DNA of 64,000 nucleotides from VAZQ01 sp035293945 (lineage in GTDB: Bacteria; Pseudomonadota; Alphaproteobacteria; Rhizobiales; Xanthobacteraceae). Location of the stretch: positions 62,001-126,000 of the forward strand of contig DATGLV010000010.1 in the NCBI GenBank assembly GCA_035293945.1. Direction: 5' to 3'. Both the position numbers and the translations under genes were made by a program. Shown here in pieces: positions 41,010-49,247 of the stretch (its first letter is position 1; each line of letters opens with the position of its first letter). The notes beneath the pieces were generated by a model. The model worked only from the letters and a program-made list of their open reading frames with translations, had not been told where the DNA came from and did no database searches.

Positions 41010-43022
41010 CTACAGCCATTGCCAGCCCCACAGCCGCAGCGAATCGACCAGCGCATGCGACCAGACCCAGGCGATGTGGCGGCGGCCGATCTCGATCTTG
41101 CCGATGCCGTCCATGCCGGGCCGCAGGCGTTCCGAGCTCTGCGTCAACAATCCCTCGACGCGGAACAGGTTGCGCCCTGCCTTCACCTCGGCGATCGGGG
41201 TGATCTTGTCGACCCGGAATGGCCACGACTCGTTCGGCAGCGCCGTGGTGACGAGGCTGCCGGTCTGGCCTTGCTCCACGGCGCCGACCTCGCGCTCATC
41301 GACATCGAGGATGACGCGATAGCCTTGCAGCGGCGCGATCTCGAACAGAACCTGGCCGCGCTGCACCGACGCGCCGATGAGCTGGCTCAGGTCGCCGGAT
41401 ATCACGAGCCCGTCGATCGGCGAGGTCAGCTTGACGCGGGCGAGCTGCTCATCAATCAGCTTGATCTGTGCGTCGGCCTGATCGACTTGGCTCTTGAGCA
41501 CGTTGATCTGCGCCGCCTGCCGTGCCGCCAGCGCCTTGTCGTATTCGAAGACGTGTTGCTGCCGCTCGGTGACCCATTTGAGTCGCTCGAGGACGAGGTC
41601 ACGATCCTCGAGCGTAGCCAATACGTCGCCGGCATGCACGTCATCGCCGGCGCGCACCACCGAGGTGGCGATGAAGCCGTCGTAAGGCGCGACCACCGCG
41701 CGCCGCACCAAGCCTTCGATCCGGGCGTCGGCGTCGACCCGATAGGTCTCGGTGGCGAAGAGGAGAAACAAGCCGGCGAGTGCGGCGGCTCCCAGCGCGA
41801 GCTTGCGGCCGAGATAGCCGGGTCCGATCAGGTGCTCGATCTGCTGTCGGCCTGCCTCGATCACCTTGAAGCCGATCCAGCGATCGTTCTGCCGCTTCTC
41901 CTCCAGCACCGGCGCGACCATGCTCGCGGCGAGCGCGATGAGATCGATGATGTCCTGCGTGAAGGCCAAATCGGGCGGCCGCTCGAAGGTGAGCGCCCCG
42001 ACGAAACGATCACCCACCAGCATCGGGACGGTCAGCACCGGTCCGTCACGCTGCACCTTGCAGAGCTCGGCATGCGCCGTCGTGCCGACGATCTGATCGT
42101 CCGGAGCCGGGAACAGGATCATGCAGCGCTGGTCGATCGCCTCCTCCATGGCGGCGCCCAAGAGGCTCACCAGATTCATCCGGCGCCCGAACTGGGCGCT
42201 ATGCGAGATGACCTTCACGGTCACGGTGCGGCCTTCGAGCATGCCCAAGCTGACGCGTGCGCACTGGCAGCGCGTCGCCAGCGCCGTGACGGTCGCCATG
42301 GCGGCGGCGGCGAAGCTTTCGTGCTGGAGCGCATTGCCGAGGAGGTCGAGCGCCACGCGCGAGCGATCAAGCAAAAGGCTCTGCTCCGCGTTGCGCCGCT
42401 GCGCCAGGCGATCGCGGATCCAGGCGATGCCCCACTGCAGCTGACGCATGGCGAGACGCACGGTCTCTGCGTGCCCGCTCGAGAGCGAGACTGCGACCGC
42501 GCCCTGCAGTTGCTTGTCGGTCAGGATCGGAAGGCCGATCTGATGCCCCCACCCTGACCCTACCCCCGCATCAGCGCGCTTACGCGCGTCTTCGACGCGC
42601 TCTGCGGGGGAGGGAAGGGAGGGGGAATAGGGTCGGCCGTCCGGAACATCCGCACGGGCGACCCCGCGCCGCTCGCGCATGGCAACTTCAGCCACCTCGG
42701 CGAGCGCGGCGCCCCCGCTCGCGCCCTCCGGCCACGAGGCCGCGGCTTCGAAGCTGTTGGGCTGCGCGCCGGCCAAGAGCAGCAGCCCGCGCGTGGCGCC
42801 GGCGATCATCTGGCACTGCAAGGCAAGCCAGGCCCGGGCCATATCGGCGTCGGTCTTGGCATCAGCCAGCCGCTTCCACAGCGCCGGCTCAAGGTAGGCG
42901 ATGCGATCAGCACTCTCGGCCTCGCTCGACGGGTCGATTTCAGGCGCCGAAGAGCGCGGATCCAACGCTTCTGCCTCGCCGGCGCCGGGCGCTTCGCTCA
43001 GCCGGGAGGGGGGTTGGCTCAT
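41010..43022 (-). CDS. GAF-domain / HlyD-type membrane fusion protein
   Basis: 670 residues. A GAF-like region at about 45-205, interrupted by a foreign-looking segment (about 127-160), is followed by a second GAF domain (about 225-375; FAAAAMATVTALATRCQCARVSLGMLEG...VLTVPMLVGDRFVGALTFERP). One membrane helix (about 406-425) precedes the HlyD part: EGLVRRAVVAPYDGFIATSVVRAGDDVHAGDVLATLEDRDL, a coiled-coil hairpin, and TSPIDGLVISGDLSQLIGASVQRGQVLFEIAPL. The GAF half is cytoplasmic and could sense a ligand; the adaptor half is periplasmic. It heads the M50-SecA-HlyD gene set. Confidence 0.85.
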   Translation of the reverse strand: MSQPPSRLSEAPGAGEAEALDPRSSAPEIDPSSEAESADRIAYLEPALWKRLADAKTDADMARAWLALQCQMIAGATRGLLLLAGAQPNSFEAAASWPEGASGGAALAEVAEVAMRERRGVARADVPDGRPYSPSLPSPAERVEDARKRADAGVGSGWGHQIGLPILTDKQLQGAVAVSLSSGHAETVRLAMRQLQWGIAWIRDRLAQRRNAEQSLLLDRSRVALDLLGNALQHESFAAAAMATVTALATRCQCARVSLGMLEGRTVTVKVISHSAQFGRRMNLVSLLGAAMEEAIDQRCMILFPAPDDQIVGTTAHAELCKVQRDGPVLTVPMLVGDRFVGALTFERPPDLAFTQDIIDLIALAASMVAPVLEEKRQNDRWIGFKVIEAGRQQIEHLIGPGYLGRKLALGAAALAGLFLLFATETYRVDADARIEGLVRRAVVAPYDGFIATSVVRAGDDVHAGDVLATLEDRDLVLERLKWVTERQQHVFEYDKALAARQAAQINVLKSQVDQADAQIKLIDEQLARVKLTSPIDGLVISGDLSQLIGASVQRGQVLFEIAPLQGYRVILDVDEREVGAVEQGQTGSLVTTALPNESWPFRVDKITPIAEVKAGRNLFRVEGLLTQSSERLRPGMDGIGKIEIGRRHIAWVWSHALVDSLRLWGWQWL
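42546..42638. repeat. Palindromic repeat inserted in frame within the GAF-HlyD gene
   Basis: The minus strand reads CCGACCCTATTCCCCCTCCC, then TCCCCCGCA, a GC-rich centre with GCGCGTCGAAGACGCGCG, then TGCGGGGGTAGGGTCAGGG. The CCCCCGCA/TGCGGGGG arms and the outer GACCCTA/TAGGGTC arms pair. This CCC-rich palindrome is typical of intergenic repeats in Rhizobiales, yet here it is translated as PYSPSLPSPAERVEDARKRA plus flanks without disrupting the frame. Confidence 0.6.
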
Positions 43023-43059
43023 CGTGTCGACCGCTCGATCAGAATCTTTATTTGCGTTT

Positions 43060-43109
43060 GCGCATGTTCTTTTTCGGAAAACCGGTGCCCACTTTTCCGG
43101 AACATGCGC
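43060..43109. repeat. REP-like palindrome between the DUF3467 and GAF-HlyD genes
   Basis: A perfect 10-base inverted repeat, GCGCATGTTC and GAACATGCGC, encloses the familiar core TTTTTCGGAAAACCGGTGCC followed by CACTTTTCCG. The element ends at the stop codon of the DUF3467 gene. A related copy lies at 50326-50398. This family is scattered through Rhizobiales genomes. Confidence 0.75.
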
Positions 43110-43429
43110 TAGAGCTGCAGCGGTCCGTGGCGCTGCTCATATTCGCGCAATACGCCACCCAAGACCGTCAACAGCCGCTTGGCGGCAAACGGCGTCAAGA
43201 TAATTCGGTTGGAGAGATCGACGCTCACCGAGGAGCCATCGGTGACATTCCAAGTTTGATTGGTGCCGAAGAACAAGTCGACCTGCTCGCGGGTGCTCTG
43301 CACATTCACCACGTTGGCGAAATGCGTGGCCATGTTCTTGTCGTTCCATTGCACCGTAGACGGGCGCAGTGCCTCGGCGGCGGGGGCGGGCGGGGCGGCT
43401 GGTTCGGGAGGAGCGCTCTTGGCGGCCAT
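43109..43429 (-). CDS. DUF3467-family protein
   Basis: 106 residues. An Ala/Pro-rich N-terminus of about 28 residues precedes a compact DUF3467-like domain: MATHFANVVNVQSTREQVDLFFGTNQTW, VSVDLSNRIILTPFAAKRLLTVLGGVLREYEQRHG. The family's function is unknown; it often has the pattern 'YANxxxVxxxxxEFxLDF...R', which this fits. The gene is upstream of the GAF-HlyD gene, separated from it only by a palindromic repeat, so it is likely part of the same unit. Confidence 0.75.
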   Translation of the reverse strand: MAAKSAPPEPAAPPAPAAEALRPSTVQWNDKNMATHFANVVNVQSTREQVDLFFGTNQTWNVTDGSSVSVDLSNRIILTPFAAKRLLTVLGGVLREYEQRHGPLQL

Positions 43430-43724
43430 AGCGTGTGATCTACTTTCCAGTTGCGGGTTGACGCTAGTCTGCGTTTTGTAGCCTGCGATCCTGCTTCAAG
43501 GCCTTTTGCGCTCGACGCGCTTCAGCCTGAAGGGCTCGGCCTTCTCGCTATAGTTTTCTTTATTGTGCCGATTGTATCGATTCCGTTGCTTTCGCCTCGA
43601 CCTTGGCAAGTTGCTGCAGCGCCTTCTTGCGCCGGAACGGTTCACCGGCAAGAAGACGCAGCAAATCGCGCATCAAACCGTGATGCGAGAAAACCCCACC
43701 CGTCGCTTGGAGCGGCGCCTTATA
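43430..43724. other. Intergenic region without recognised genes
   Basis: About 295 bases between the barrel protein gene and the DUF3467 gene, both on the minus strand. No gene was recognised on either strand. It should contain the promoter for the DUF3467-to-HlyD set, but no confident element was found. Confidence 0.35.
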
Positions 43725-45131
43725 TCAAAAGTGGACAGCGGCTCCAAGCGTTGCGCTCAGCAACGACGGCTTGAGCTGACTTGGCGTCGGTATGGCCTGA
43801 AAGGTCAGTTGACCGGGCGCGACTTGGCTCGCCGTATACATTCCCTCAACCCTGACACTGAAATTTTGGGTGAGGTAGGTCTCGATGCCGCCTCCGTATT
43901 GATAACCATTAACCGTGACGGCGCCAGTCGCCGGATTGGGTGCGATGGCATTCCAGTAGGCGGCATCCGGGGTCACCCTGATCCAGGCAGGGCCGCCCTT
44001 GGCGTAAACGAGAGTTTCGGGCGTGACGAGCCAGCCGACCCGCAAGCTCAGGGCATAGACGCTGTCGATCGAGGCAAAATGGAAGACCGGCGGAAATCCG
44101 ACACCGTTCGATACGTTGAAATCAGCCTTTTGCAAATTGGCACTGGCCTCCACCCCAAGCACCACGTGCGAGAATTGACCGTTCAGGCCGATGAAAGCGC
44201 CACCACCGACCCTGAAGTTGGCATAGGGACCCTGTTCGTTGTCCTCGCCCACATTGGAGCCGAAATACTGCATCTGATCATCGTTGAGCGAGACGAAGCC
44301 GCCGGCCTCGAGACCGGTCCAATTCACCGCAGCGGACGCAGCGGGAGCCTTGGTGAAGAGCATTGGGGCTTTGGTGGGCAGCGGTCTGCTTGCGGGAGCG
44401 CCTCCCAACGGGGTCAGGCCCGGGATATCGAACTTGTAGGCTCCGCCGACCATCACCTGCAGGATATCCGGGTGAAATTCGTCGTTGTCATCGTTCAGAG
44501 ACAGCGTTTCGGTCGCGTGCGTATAGGTGCCTTCCAGGCGGACGGCGAAATTCGGCGTAACCAGCGACTCGATGCCTGCGCCGAACATCACGCTTTGGAG
44601 CGTCTGGTTGAAATTGTCGCCGAAACCATTGACCCCGCGCACGTCCATCCAGGCCGGACCGGCCTTGGCATAGACCATGGTGGTGGGCATGATCGGGAAA
44701 CCGAGGCGCCCGGCGACCGAAGAAACGAATTTGCTGCGTTCAAGCGAATCGAAGTCTTCGCCGAACTCGCGATAAGCCGCGCGCGAGGTGCTCCAGGCCC
44801 CCTCCACGCCGATGACCAGCCAGGGAAGGACCTGATAGTTGAAACCCCCGTAGGCGCCGCCGATAGGGCCGCGATTGACCGAGCCAATCGAGGTGTCGGG
44901 CGCATCGCTGAAGGGCTGCACGTGCTTCGCGGCTGCAGCATCGATGCCGAGTTCGCCGCCGACATAAAAGCCCGTCCAACTCGATGCCGCTGCAGGTGCC
45001 GGCACAGGAATCGGCGCGGGCCTCTTCACCCTCTGCGGCAGCGCCAAATCGGTTGCCAGCGCGCACTGCAGTGAGGCCAGCACGGCAGTGGCTGCGCAGG
45101 CCGTGAATATCGCAGCTCGGTGCGCGCGCAC
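43725..45131 (-). CDS. Outer-membrane protein with two tandem Omp25-like beta-barrel domains
   Basis: About 468 residues. The start chosen is a GTG at 45131, which puts the signal peptide (RAAIFTACAATAVLASLQCALATDLALP) at the N-terminus; a longer frame reaches 45227. The first barrel begins SSWTGFYVGGELGIDAA and has KFVSSVAGRLGFPIMPTTMVYAKAGPAW. The second begins NWTGLEAGGFVSLNDD and has SLRVGWLVTPETLVYAKGGPAW, ending ...LLSATLGAAVHF with the terminal Phe needed for barrel insertion. Usual Omp25/Omp31 proteins have one such barrel of about 200-260 residues. It could provide the outer-membrane step for the neighbouring adaptors. Confidence 0.88.
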   Translation of the reverse strand: MRAHRAAIFTACAATAVLASLQCALATDLALPQRVKRPAPIPVPAPAAASSWTGFYVGGELGIDAAAAKHVQPFSDAPDTSIGSVNRGPIGGAYGGFNYQVLPWLVIGVEGAWSTSRAAYREFGEDFDSLERSKFVSSVAGRLGFPIMPTTMVYAKAGPAWMDVRGVNGFGDNFNQTLQSVMFGAGIESLVTPNFAVRLEGTYTHATETLSLNDDNDEFHPDILQVMVGGAYKFDIPGLTPLGGAPASRPLPTKAPMLFTKAPAASAAVNWTGLEAGGFVSLNDDQMQYFGSNVGEDNEQGPYANFRVGGGAFIGLNGQFSHVVLGVEASANLQKADFNVSNGVGFPPVFHFASIDSVYALSLRVGWLVTPETLVYAKGGPAWIRVTPDAAYWNAIAPNPATGAVTVNGYQYGGGIETYLTQNFSVRVEGMYTASQVAPGQLTFQAIPTPSQLKPSLLSATLGAAVHF

Positions 45132-45265
45132 GACTGGCCCCCGATCCCCTCGATTGATATCAGCAGACTGCTTATGCCTAGCAGGCAATAGGGCGGGGGT
45201 CCACAGTCGGCGGCTTTTTGTCCTCAAGGGCGGGCGGCAGGCGTCCGCACAGGTGAAGCGAGCGG

Positions 45266-46318
45266 ATGATGACGAGCGCGGCTCGGGGCGAGCGTGCCTA
45301 CGGTTTCCTGTGTGTTGACGACTTTCTCGCGACGGAGCTCGACGCCCGCGCTATCAAGAGTGCCTTCGAAACCGGAATCATCGACGCGCTGGCTGCACAA
45401 GCCGGAATGGCAGCGGAAGCGCTGGCAGCAAAAAGCCGAATGGATCCAGTCGGTTTTCGTCTGCTCGTCGGCCTGCTAGAGGCAAACGATGTGGTCTGTC
45501 GCCAGGGCCAGAACCTCACACTCACCGACGTGTTCCGGCAAGCGCTGAAATTTCGCGACCTGCTTGAGGCCCGCATCGACTTTGCCGATCTGGTCTGGAG
45601 CGACATCCATACGCTGTTCACCCCGCTGCTGACGGACTTGCCACAATTCATGGCACGGTCGCAGGTGTTCGAACTTTTTCGCTACGACCGTTGCATAGAT
45701 GTCACAGCGGAGAACCTGGAAGCCACGCAATCCTGGCTTCGGTTCACGACCTGCCTGACAAAATATGAAGCCGCCGCGGTCCTCGATGCCGTCGATTTTT
45801 CCTCTGTGCAGAGCCTTGTGGATTTCGGCGGGAACAGCGGCGAATTTGTCCGGCAGATCTGTCGCCGGCATCCCGCGATCTCGGCAACGATCGTGGATCT
45901 GCCGGTCGTCTGCGCGCTTGGGCAGCGCCATATCGCGGCCTCAGCGACCGCCCAGGAGGCAGCGCGCATCCGCTTTTGCCCGGCCGATTTCCGTAGCGAT
46001 CCGCTGCCGGGGCCAGCCGACGTCGTTTCATTCAAATCGGTGCTGCACGACTGGGGAGATGCGGATGCCGAGCGCATCCTGGAGCGAGCCGACAGGGTGG
46101 TCGGGCCGGGCGGACGCATGCTGATCTTCGAGCGCGGTCCGATCGAGACCGGCCGTCGGCTGCCCTATGCGATGGCCCCCAATCTCGTGTTCCTGAAATT
46201 CTTGCGTCCGCCGGATCTCTATTTGAAGAAGCTCTCGCAGCTCGGCTTTACACTGATTGAGCACCGGCGTCTGATGCTGGAAATGGAATTCAATCTCATC
46301 GTGGCGCGCAGGAAATGA
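45266..46318 (+). CDS. O-methyltransferase-like SAM-dependent enzyme
   Basis: 350 residues. The N-terminal helical dimerisation region is typical of plant-COMT/antibiotic O-methyltransferases (FETGIIDALAAQAGMAAEALAAKSRMDPVGFRLLVGLLEANDVV), followed by the SAM fold: SLVDFGGNSGEFVRQICRRHP, ATIVDLPVV, DVVSFKSVLHDWGDADAERILERADRVVGPGGRMLIFE. The KSVLHDW segment contains the His/Asp region used in catalysis. It is the first gene of a plus-strand cassette; its stop overlaps the kinase start (ATGA). Confidence 0.88.
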   Translation: MMTSAARGERAYGFLCVDDFLATELDARAIKSAFETGIIDALAAQAGMAAEALAAKSRMDPVGFRLLVGLLEANDVVCRQGQNLTLTDVFRQALKFRDLLEARIDFADLVWSDIHTLFTPLLTDLPQFMARSQVFELFRYDRCIDVTAENLEATQSWLRFTTCLTKYEAAAVLDAVDFSSVQSLVDFGGNSGEFVRQICRRHPAISATIVDLPVVCALGQRHIAASATAQEAARIRFCPADFRSDPLPGPADVVSFKSVLHDWGDADAERILERADRVVGPGGRMLIFERGPIETGRRLPYAMAPNLVFLKFLRPPDLYLKKLSQLGFTLIEHRRLMLEMEFNLIVARRK

Positions 46319-46899
46319 AGATGACGGGGGCGGGACATGCGGCCGTCGTCGCGGTTGCGGGCCCGCCCGGTGGTGGCAAGACCACTCTGGTGCGGCTCCT
46401 GTCGACGCGCCTCTCGGCGCCATCGCTGCACTATGATGATTTCGAACAGATCACGCGGCGAACCCCCGCCGAGGTTGAGGCCTGGCTCGATCGCGGTGCC
46501 CCGGCGGACGAGGTGCCGCTGCCGGGTTTCGCCGAGGCGCTGATGCATCTGAGGCAAGGGGGGACGCGGCAGGTCATCCTCGATTTCCTATTGGCCCGCG
46601 CCCACGCTCCGACCGCAGCGCTCATCGATTTCATGATCTGGATCGACACGCCGCTCGATATCGCTCTCAGCCGCACCTTGCGCGAGCAGGTGGCGCTCGC
46701 CCGCACGGGCGCAGCCGCAGCCGGTTTCCTCGATTGGCTTGCCGCCTATCTCGACAGCTATGCGCGGGTCATGCATCGCGGCTACCAGGTGCAACGGACG
46801 ACCGTGCGGGGCAAGGCCGATATGATCCTCGACGGCTTGCTGGCGCCGGAGGAGCTCGCCGCGCGCGCCGCTGCCGAAATCTTGCGCAGGTTTCCTTGA
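46315..46899 (+). CDS. P-loop NTPase/uridine-kinase-like protein
   Basis: 194 residues. Walker A is VAGPPGGGKTTLVRLL (about residues 13-28). The nucleotide/substrate region LHYDDFEQITRRTP resembles uridine and pantothenate kinases, and IWIDTPLDIALSRTLREQV carries a lid-like Arg cluster. The gene overlaps the methyltransferase upstream and almost touches the halogenase downstream. It may phosphorylate a biosynthetic intermediate, but the substrate is unknown. Confidence 0.8.
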   Translation: MKMTGAGHAAVVAVAGPPGGGKTTLVRLLSTRLSAPSLHYDDFEQITRRTPAEVEAWLDRGAPADEVPLPGFAEALMHLRQGGTRQVILDFLLARAHAPTAALIDFMIWIDTPLDIALSRTLREQVALARTGAAAAGFLDWLAAYLDSYARVMHRGYQVQRTTVRGKADMILDGLLAPEELAARAAAEILRRFP

Positions 46900-46901
46900 A
46901 A

Positions 46902-48437
46902 GTGCCCGAGCCGACGCCCCAAACGTCCCCCCGCCGCCCGCTCGAGCGCGTCGTCATCGTCGGCGGCGGCACTGCGGGCTGGATGACGGCGGCCTATCTC
47001 AACCGCTACCTCACGAGGCTCAAGGCCAAGGTCACGCTGGTCGAATCGCCGGCGCTGGGCACCATCGGGGTGGGCGAGGCCACGATCCCTTCGCTCGTGC
47101 AGTTCGTGCGCCTCATGAATCTTGACGAGAACGAGTTCATGCGGCGCTGCGCGGCGACCTATAAGCTGGCGATCAGGTTCGACGACTGGTGCCGAATGGG
47201 CACCACCTACTGGCATCCGTTCGGGGTGAGCGCCCGGCTCGACGGCTTCGACCTGTTCCATTTCTGGCTGAAGCGGCGCCTTGCGGCCGGCGAGACGCGC
47301 GCCTATGCGGATTTTTCGGTGCAGGTGCAGCTCTCCCGCGAGGAGAAGGCCCCGCGCCCAGTCAACGGGACGACCCCGATCACGAATGCGGGCTCTTATG
47401 CGTATCACCTAGATGCGTCAGCCTTCGGCGAGTACTTGAAGGGCATCGCCACATCCGAAGGCGTGCAGCACCTGTTCGGGGATGTGCAGGAGGTCGCACG
47501 CGATGAAGAAGGCAACATTGCAAGCCTCGACATCGGCGGCGGCCGCACGCTCGCCGGCGACCTGTTCATCGATGCGACCGGGTTTCGCGGCCGCCTGATC
47601 GAGCAGGCATTGGGCGATCCGTGGATCGACTGGTCGCGCTTCATGCTGTGCGACCGCGCGGTGGCGCTGCCGCTTCCGCGCTCGGAGAGCTTCCCGCCTT
47701 ATACGCTCTCGACGGCCCTGCCGGCGGGGTGGCGATGGCAGATTCCGCTCTCGACCCGCACCGGCAGCGGCTACGTCTATTCGAGCGCGCATCTTTCCGG
47801 CGATGCGGCGACAAAGGAGCTGATCGTCCGTTCAGGGCTCCGCCGCGAGCGTTCCGCCGATCCGCGCCAGCTCATCATAAGGGTTGGGCGCCGACAGAAT
47901 TTCTGGCTGCGCAACTGCGTCTCCGTGGGTCTCGCATCCGGCTTCGTCGAGCCGCTGGAATCGACCGGCATCCACCTGATTCAGCAGGCAATCCTGCTCC
48001 TCCTCGAGTACCTGCCGGAACGCGACTTCAATGATGCTTTGCGCCGCGCCTATAATGCGCGAATGGCCTCGCTCTACGACGAGGTGCGCGACTTCATTGT
48101 GCTGCATTATCTCTTGGCCGGCCGCGACGAGCCGTTCTGGCGCGACGCCCGCAACGTGCCGCTGCCGGATACGTTGCAAGAGTGCCTCGCCATCTATGCG
48201 GAGAATGGGCGAATCGAGAACGTGCGGCTCAGGTTGTTTGGCGAGGCAAGCTACTTTTCGATCCTGACCGGAAACGAGCGGCTCCCGCGGCGCCCGATCG
48301 CCGAGGCCGATTGCGCCAATGTGGGCGAGCTCGGCCGCCTGATCGAGCGCGTGGTCGTGTCCAACGACGAGCTTGCGGCGCGCATGCCGAGCCATAAGTC
48401 GCTTCTGGCCGAGCTGCATCGGCTGACCTTCGCATGA
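46902..48437 (+). CDS. Tryptophan-halogenase-like flavoprotein
   Basis: 511 residues from a GTG at 46902 (a TTG at 46896 is the alternative). The FAD motif VVIVGGGTAGWMTAAYL is followed by TIGVGEATIPSLVQF and FMRRCAATYKLAIRFDDW, where the Lys is at the position of the family's catalytic Lys. Later GWRWQIPLSTRTGSGYVYSS contains the WxWxIP motif that distinguishes flavin-dependent halogenases from monooxygenases. FVEPLESTGIHLIQ is also diagnostic. It may chlorinate or brominate an indole, or act as a protein-modifying flavoenzyme. It overlaps the next gene by ATGA. Confidence 0.9.
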   Translation: MPEPTPQTSPRRPLERVVIVGGGTAGWMTAAYLNRYLTRLKAKVTLVESPALGTIGVGEATIPSLVQFVRLMNLDENEFMRRCAATYKLAIRFDDWCRMGTTYWHPFGVSARLDGFDLFHFWLKRRLAAGETRAYADFSVQVQLSREEKAPRPVNGTTPITNAGSYAYHLDASAFGEYLKGIATSEGVQHLFGDVQEVARDEEGNIASLDIGGGRTLAGDLFIDATGFRGRLIEQALGDPWIDWSRFMLCDRAVALPLPRSESFPPYTLSTALPAGWRWQIPLSTRTGSGYVYSSAHLSGDAATKELIVRSGLRRERSADPRQLIIRVGRRQNFWLRNCVSVGLASGFVEPLESTGIHLIQQAILLLLEYLPERDFNDALRRAYNARMASLYDEVRDFIVLHYLLAGRDEPFWRDARNVPLPDTLQECLAIYAENGRIENVRLRLFGEASYFSILTGNERLPRRPIAEADCANVGELGRLIERVVVSNDELAARMPSHKSLLAELHRLTFA

Positions 48438-49228
48438 GCGCGGCCGCCCTCATGGATGTGGTGAAGGGGCTCGCAAGCCCCTATGGGCTCGAGCGCTCAG
48501 CCAAGATCACCGCCGAAGCGCTGCTCGAGGACCGATTTCTAGTGAGCCTGCATCGCTCGGCCTTCGGGGCCGTTGCCGGACCCGGGATGGTGCAAGTGGC
48601 ACGAAAGCTCGGCGCGCCGGACAGCTTTCTGCGACCCATCGCGGAGGCAGAGGCCGAAGCCGACATCGTGCATCTGGGCTATGAAGGCGGCAGGCACGCG
48701 ACCTACAAGCTCTACCTTGAATATGCGGCCCGGGTGCGGCGCGCGCAGGCGCAGAACGCCGACGCGCCGGTGCTGGTGCATCTCGCCTTCAAGTGGATGC
48801 CGGCCCTGGCCGGGCAACAGGCCGTCACCCGCTACACCTGGCTGCCGGCGCGCAGCCGCGCGGCCATGGCCGATTCTCTGCGCGCAACACTGACGGCCGA
48901 CGCGCCGCGAGCGCTTTCCTGCACGCTCGAATTGCTCGCGCGCGCGTGCGCGCGGATCGAGGTCGACAAGCTGTTCTTGATGCGGGTGGAGGAGCCCGGC
49001 AATGCGCGCCGCTCGTGCGATCTCAACCTCTATCAGGCGGATTTGTGTCTGCGCGATATGGCCGATCTCCTGACCGTGCTCGGGGACGAGTTCGCCATTC
49101 CGCGCCACCAGATCAAGGCGCTGCTCGATCGCTGTGGGGCGCTGGCATTAGGCCACATCGCCGGCGGGCGCGGCCGCGACGGCGCCGAGTTCGTCACCAT
49201 CTATTATGGTGTCGAAGCGCACGGGTGA
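48434..49228 (+). CDS. Unrecognised protein co-translated with the halogenase
   Basis: 264 residues; the ATG overlaps the halogenase TGA. It is soluble and alpha/beta-like, with RFLVSLHRSAFGAVAGPGMVQVARKLGAPDSFLRPIAEAEAEADIVHLGYEGGRHATYKLYLEYAARV, then VLVHLAFKWMP and a C-terminal GHIAGGRGRDGAEFVTIYYGVEAHG. I do not recognise the family. The end faintly resembles that of the 292-residue protein at 50996, so the two may be distant paralogues. A role as partner or substrate carrier for the halogenase is possible. Confidence 0.7.
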   Translation: MSAAALMDVVKGLASPYGLERSAKITAEALLEDRFLVSLHRSAFGAVAGPGMVQVARKLGAPDSFLRPIAEAEAEADIVHLGYEGGRHATYKLYLEYAARVRRAQAQNADAPVLVHLAFKWMPALAGQQAVTRYTWLPARSRAAMADSLRATLTADAPRALSCTLELLARACARIEVDKLFLMRVEEPGNARRSCDLNLYQADLCLRDMADLLTVLGDEFAIPRHQIKALLDRCGALALGHIAGGRGRDGAEFVTIYYGVEAHG

Positions 49229-49247
49229 ACGCGCCGCCTGATGGTTG

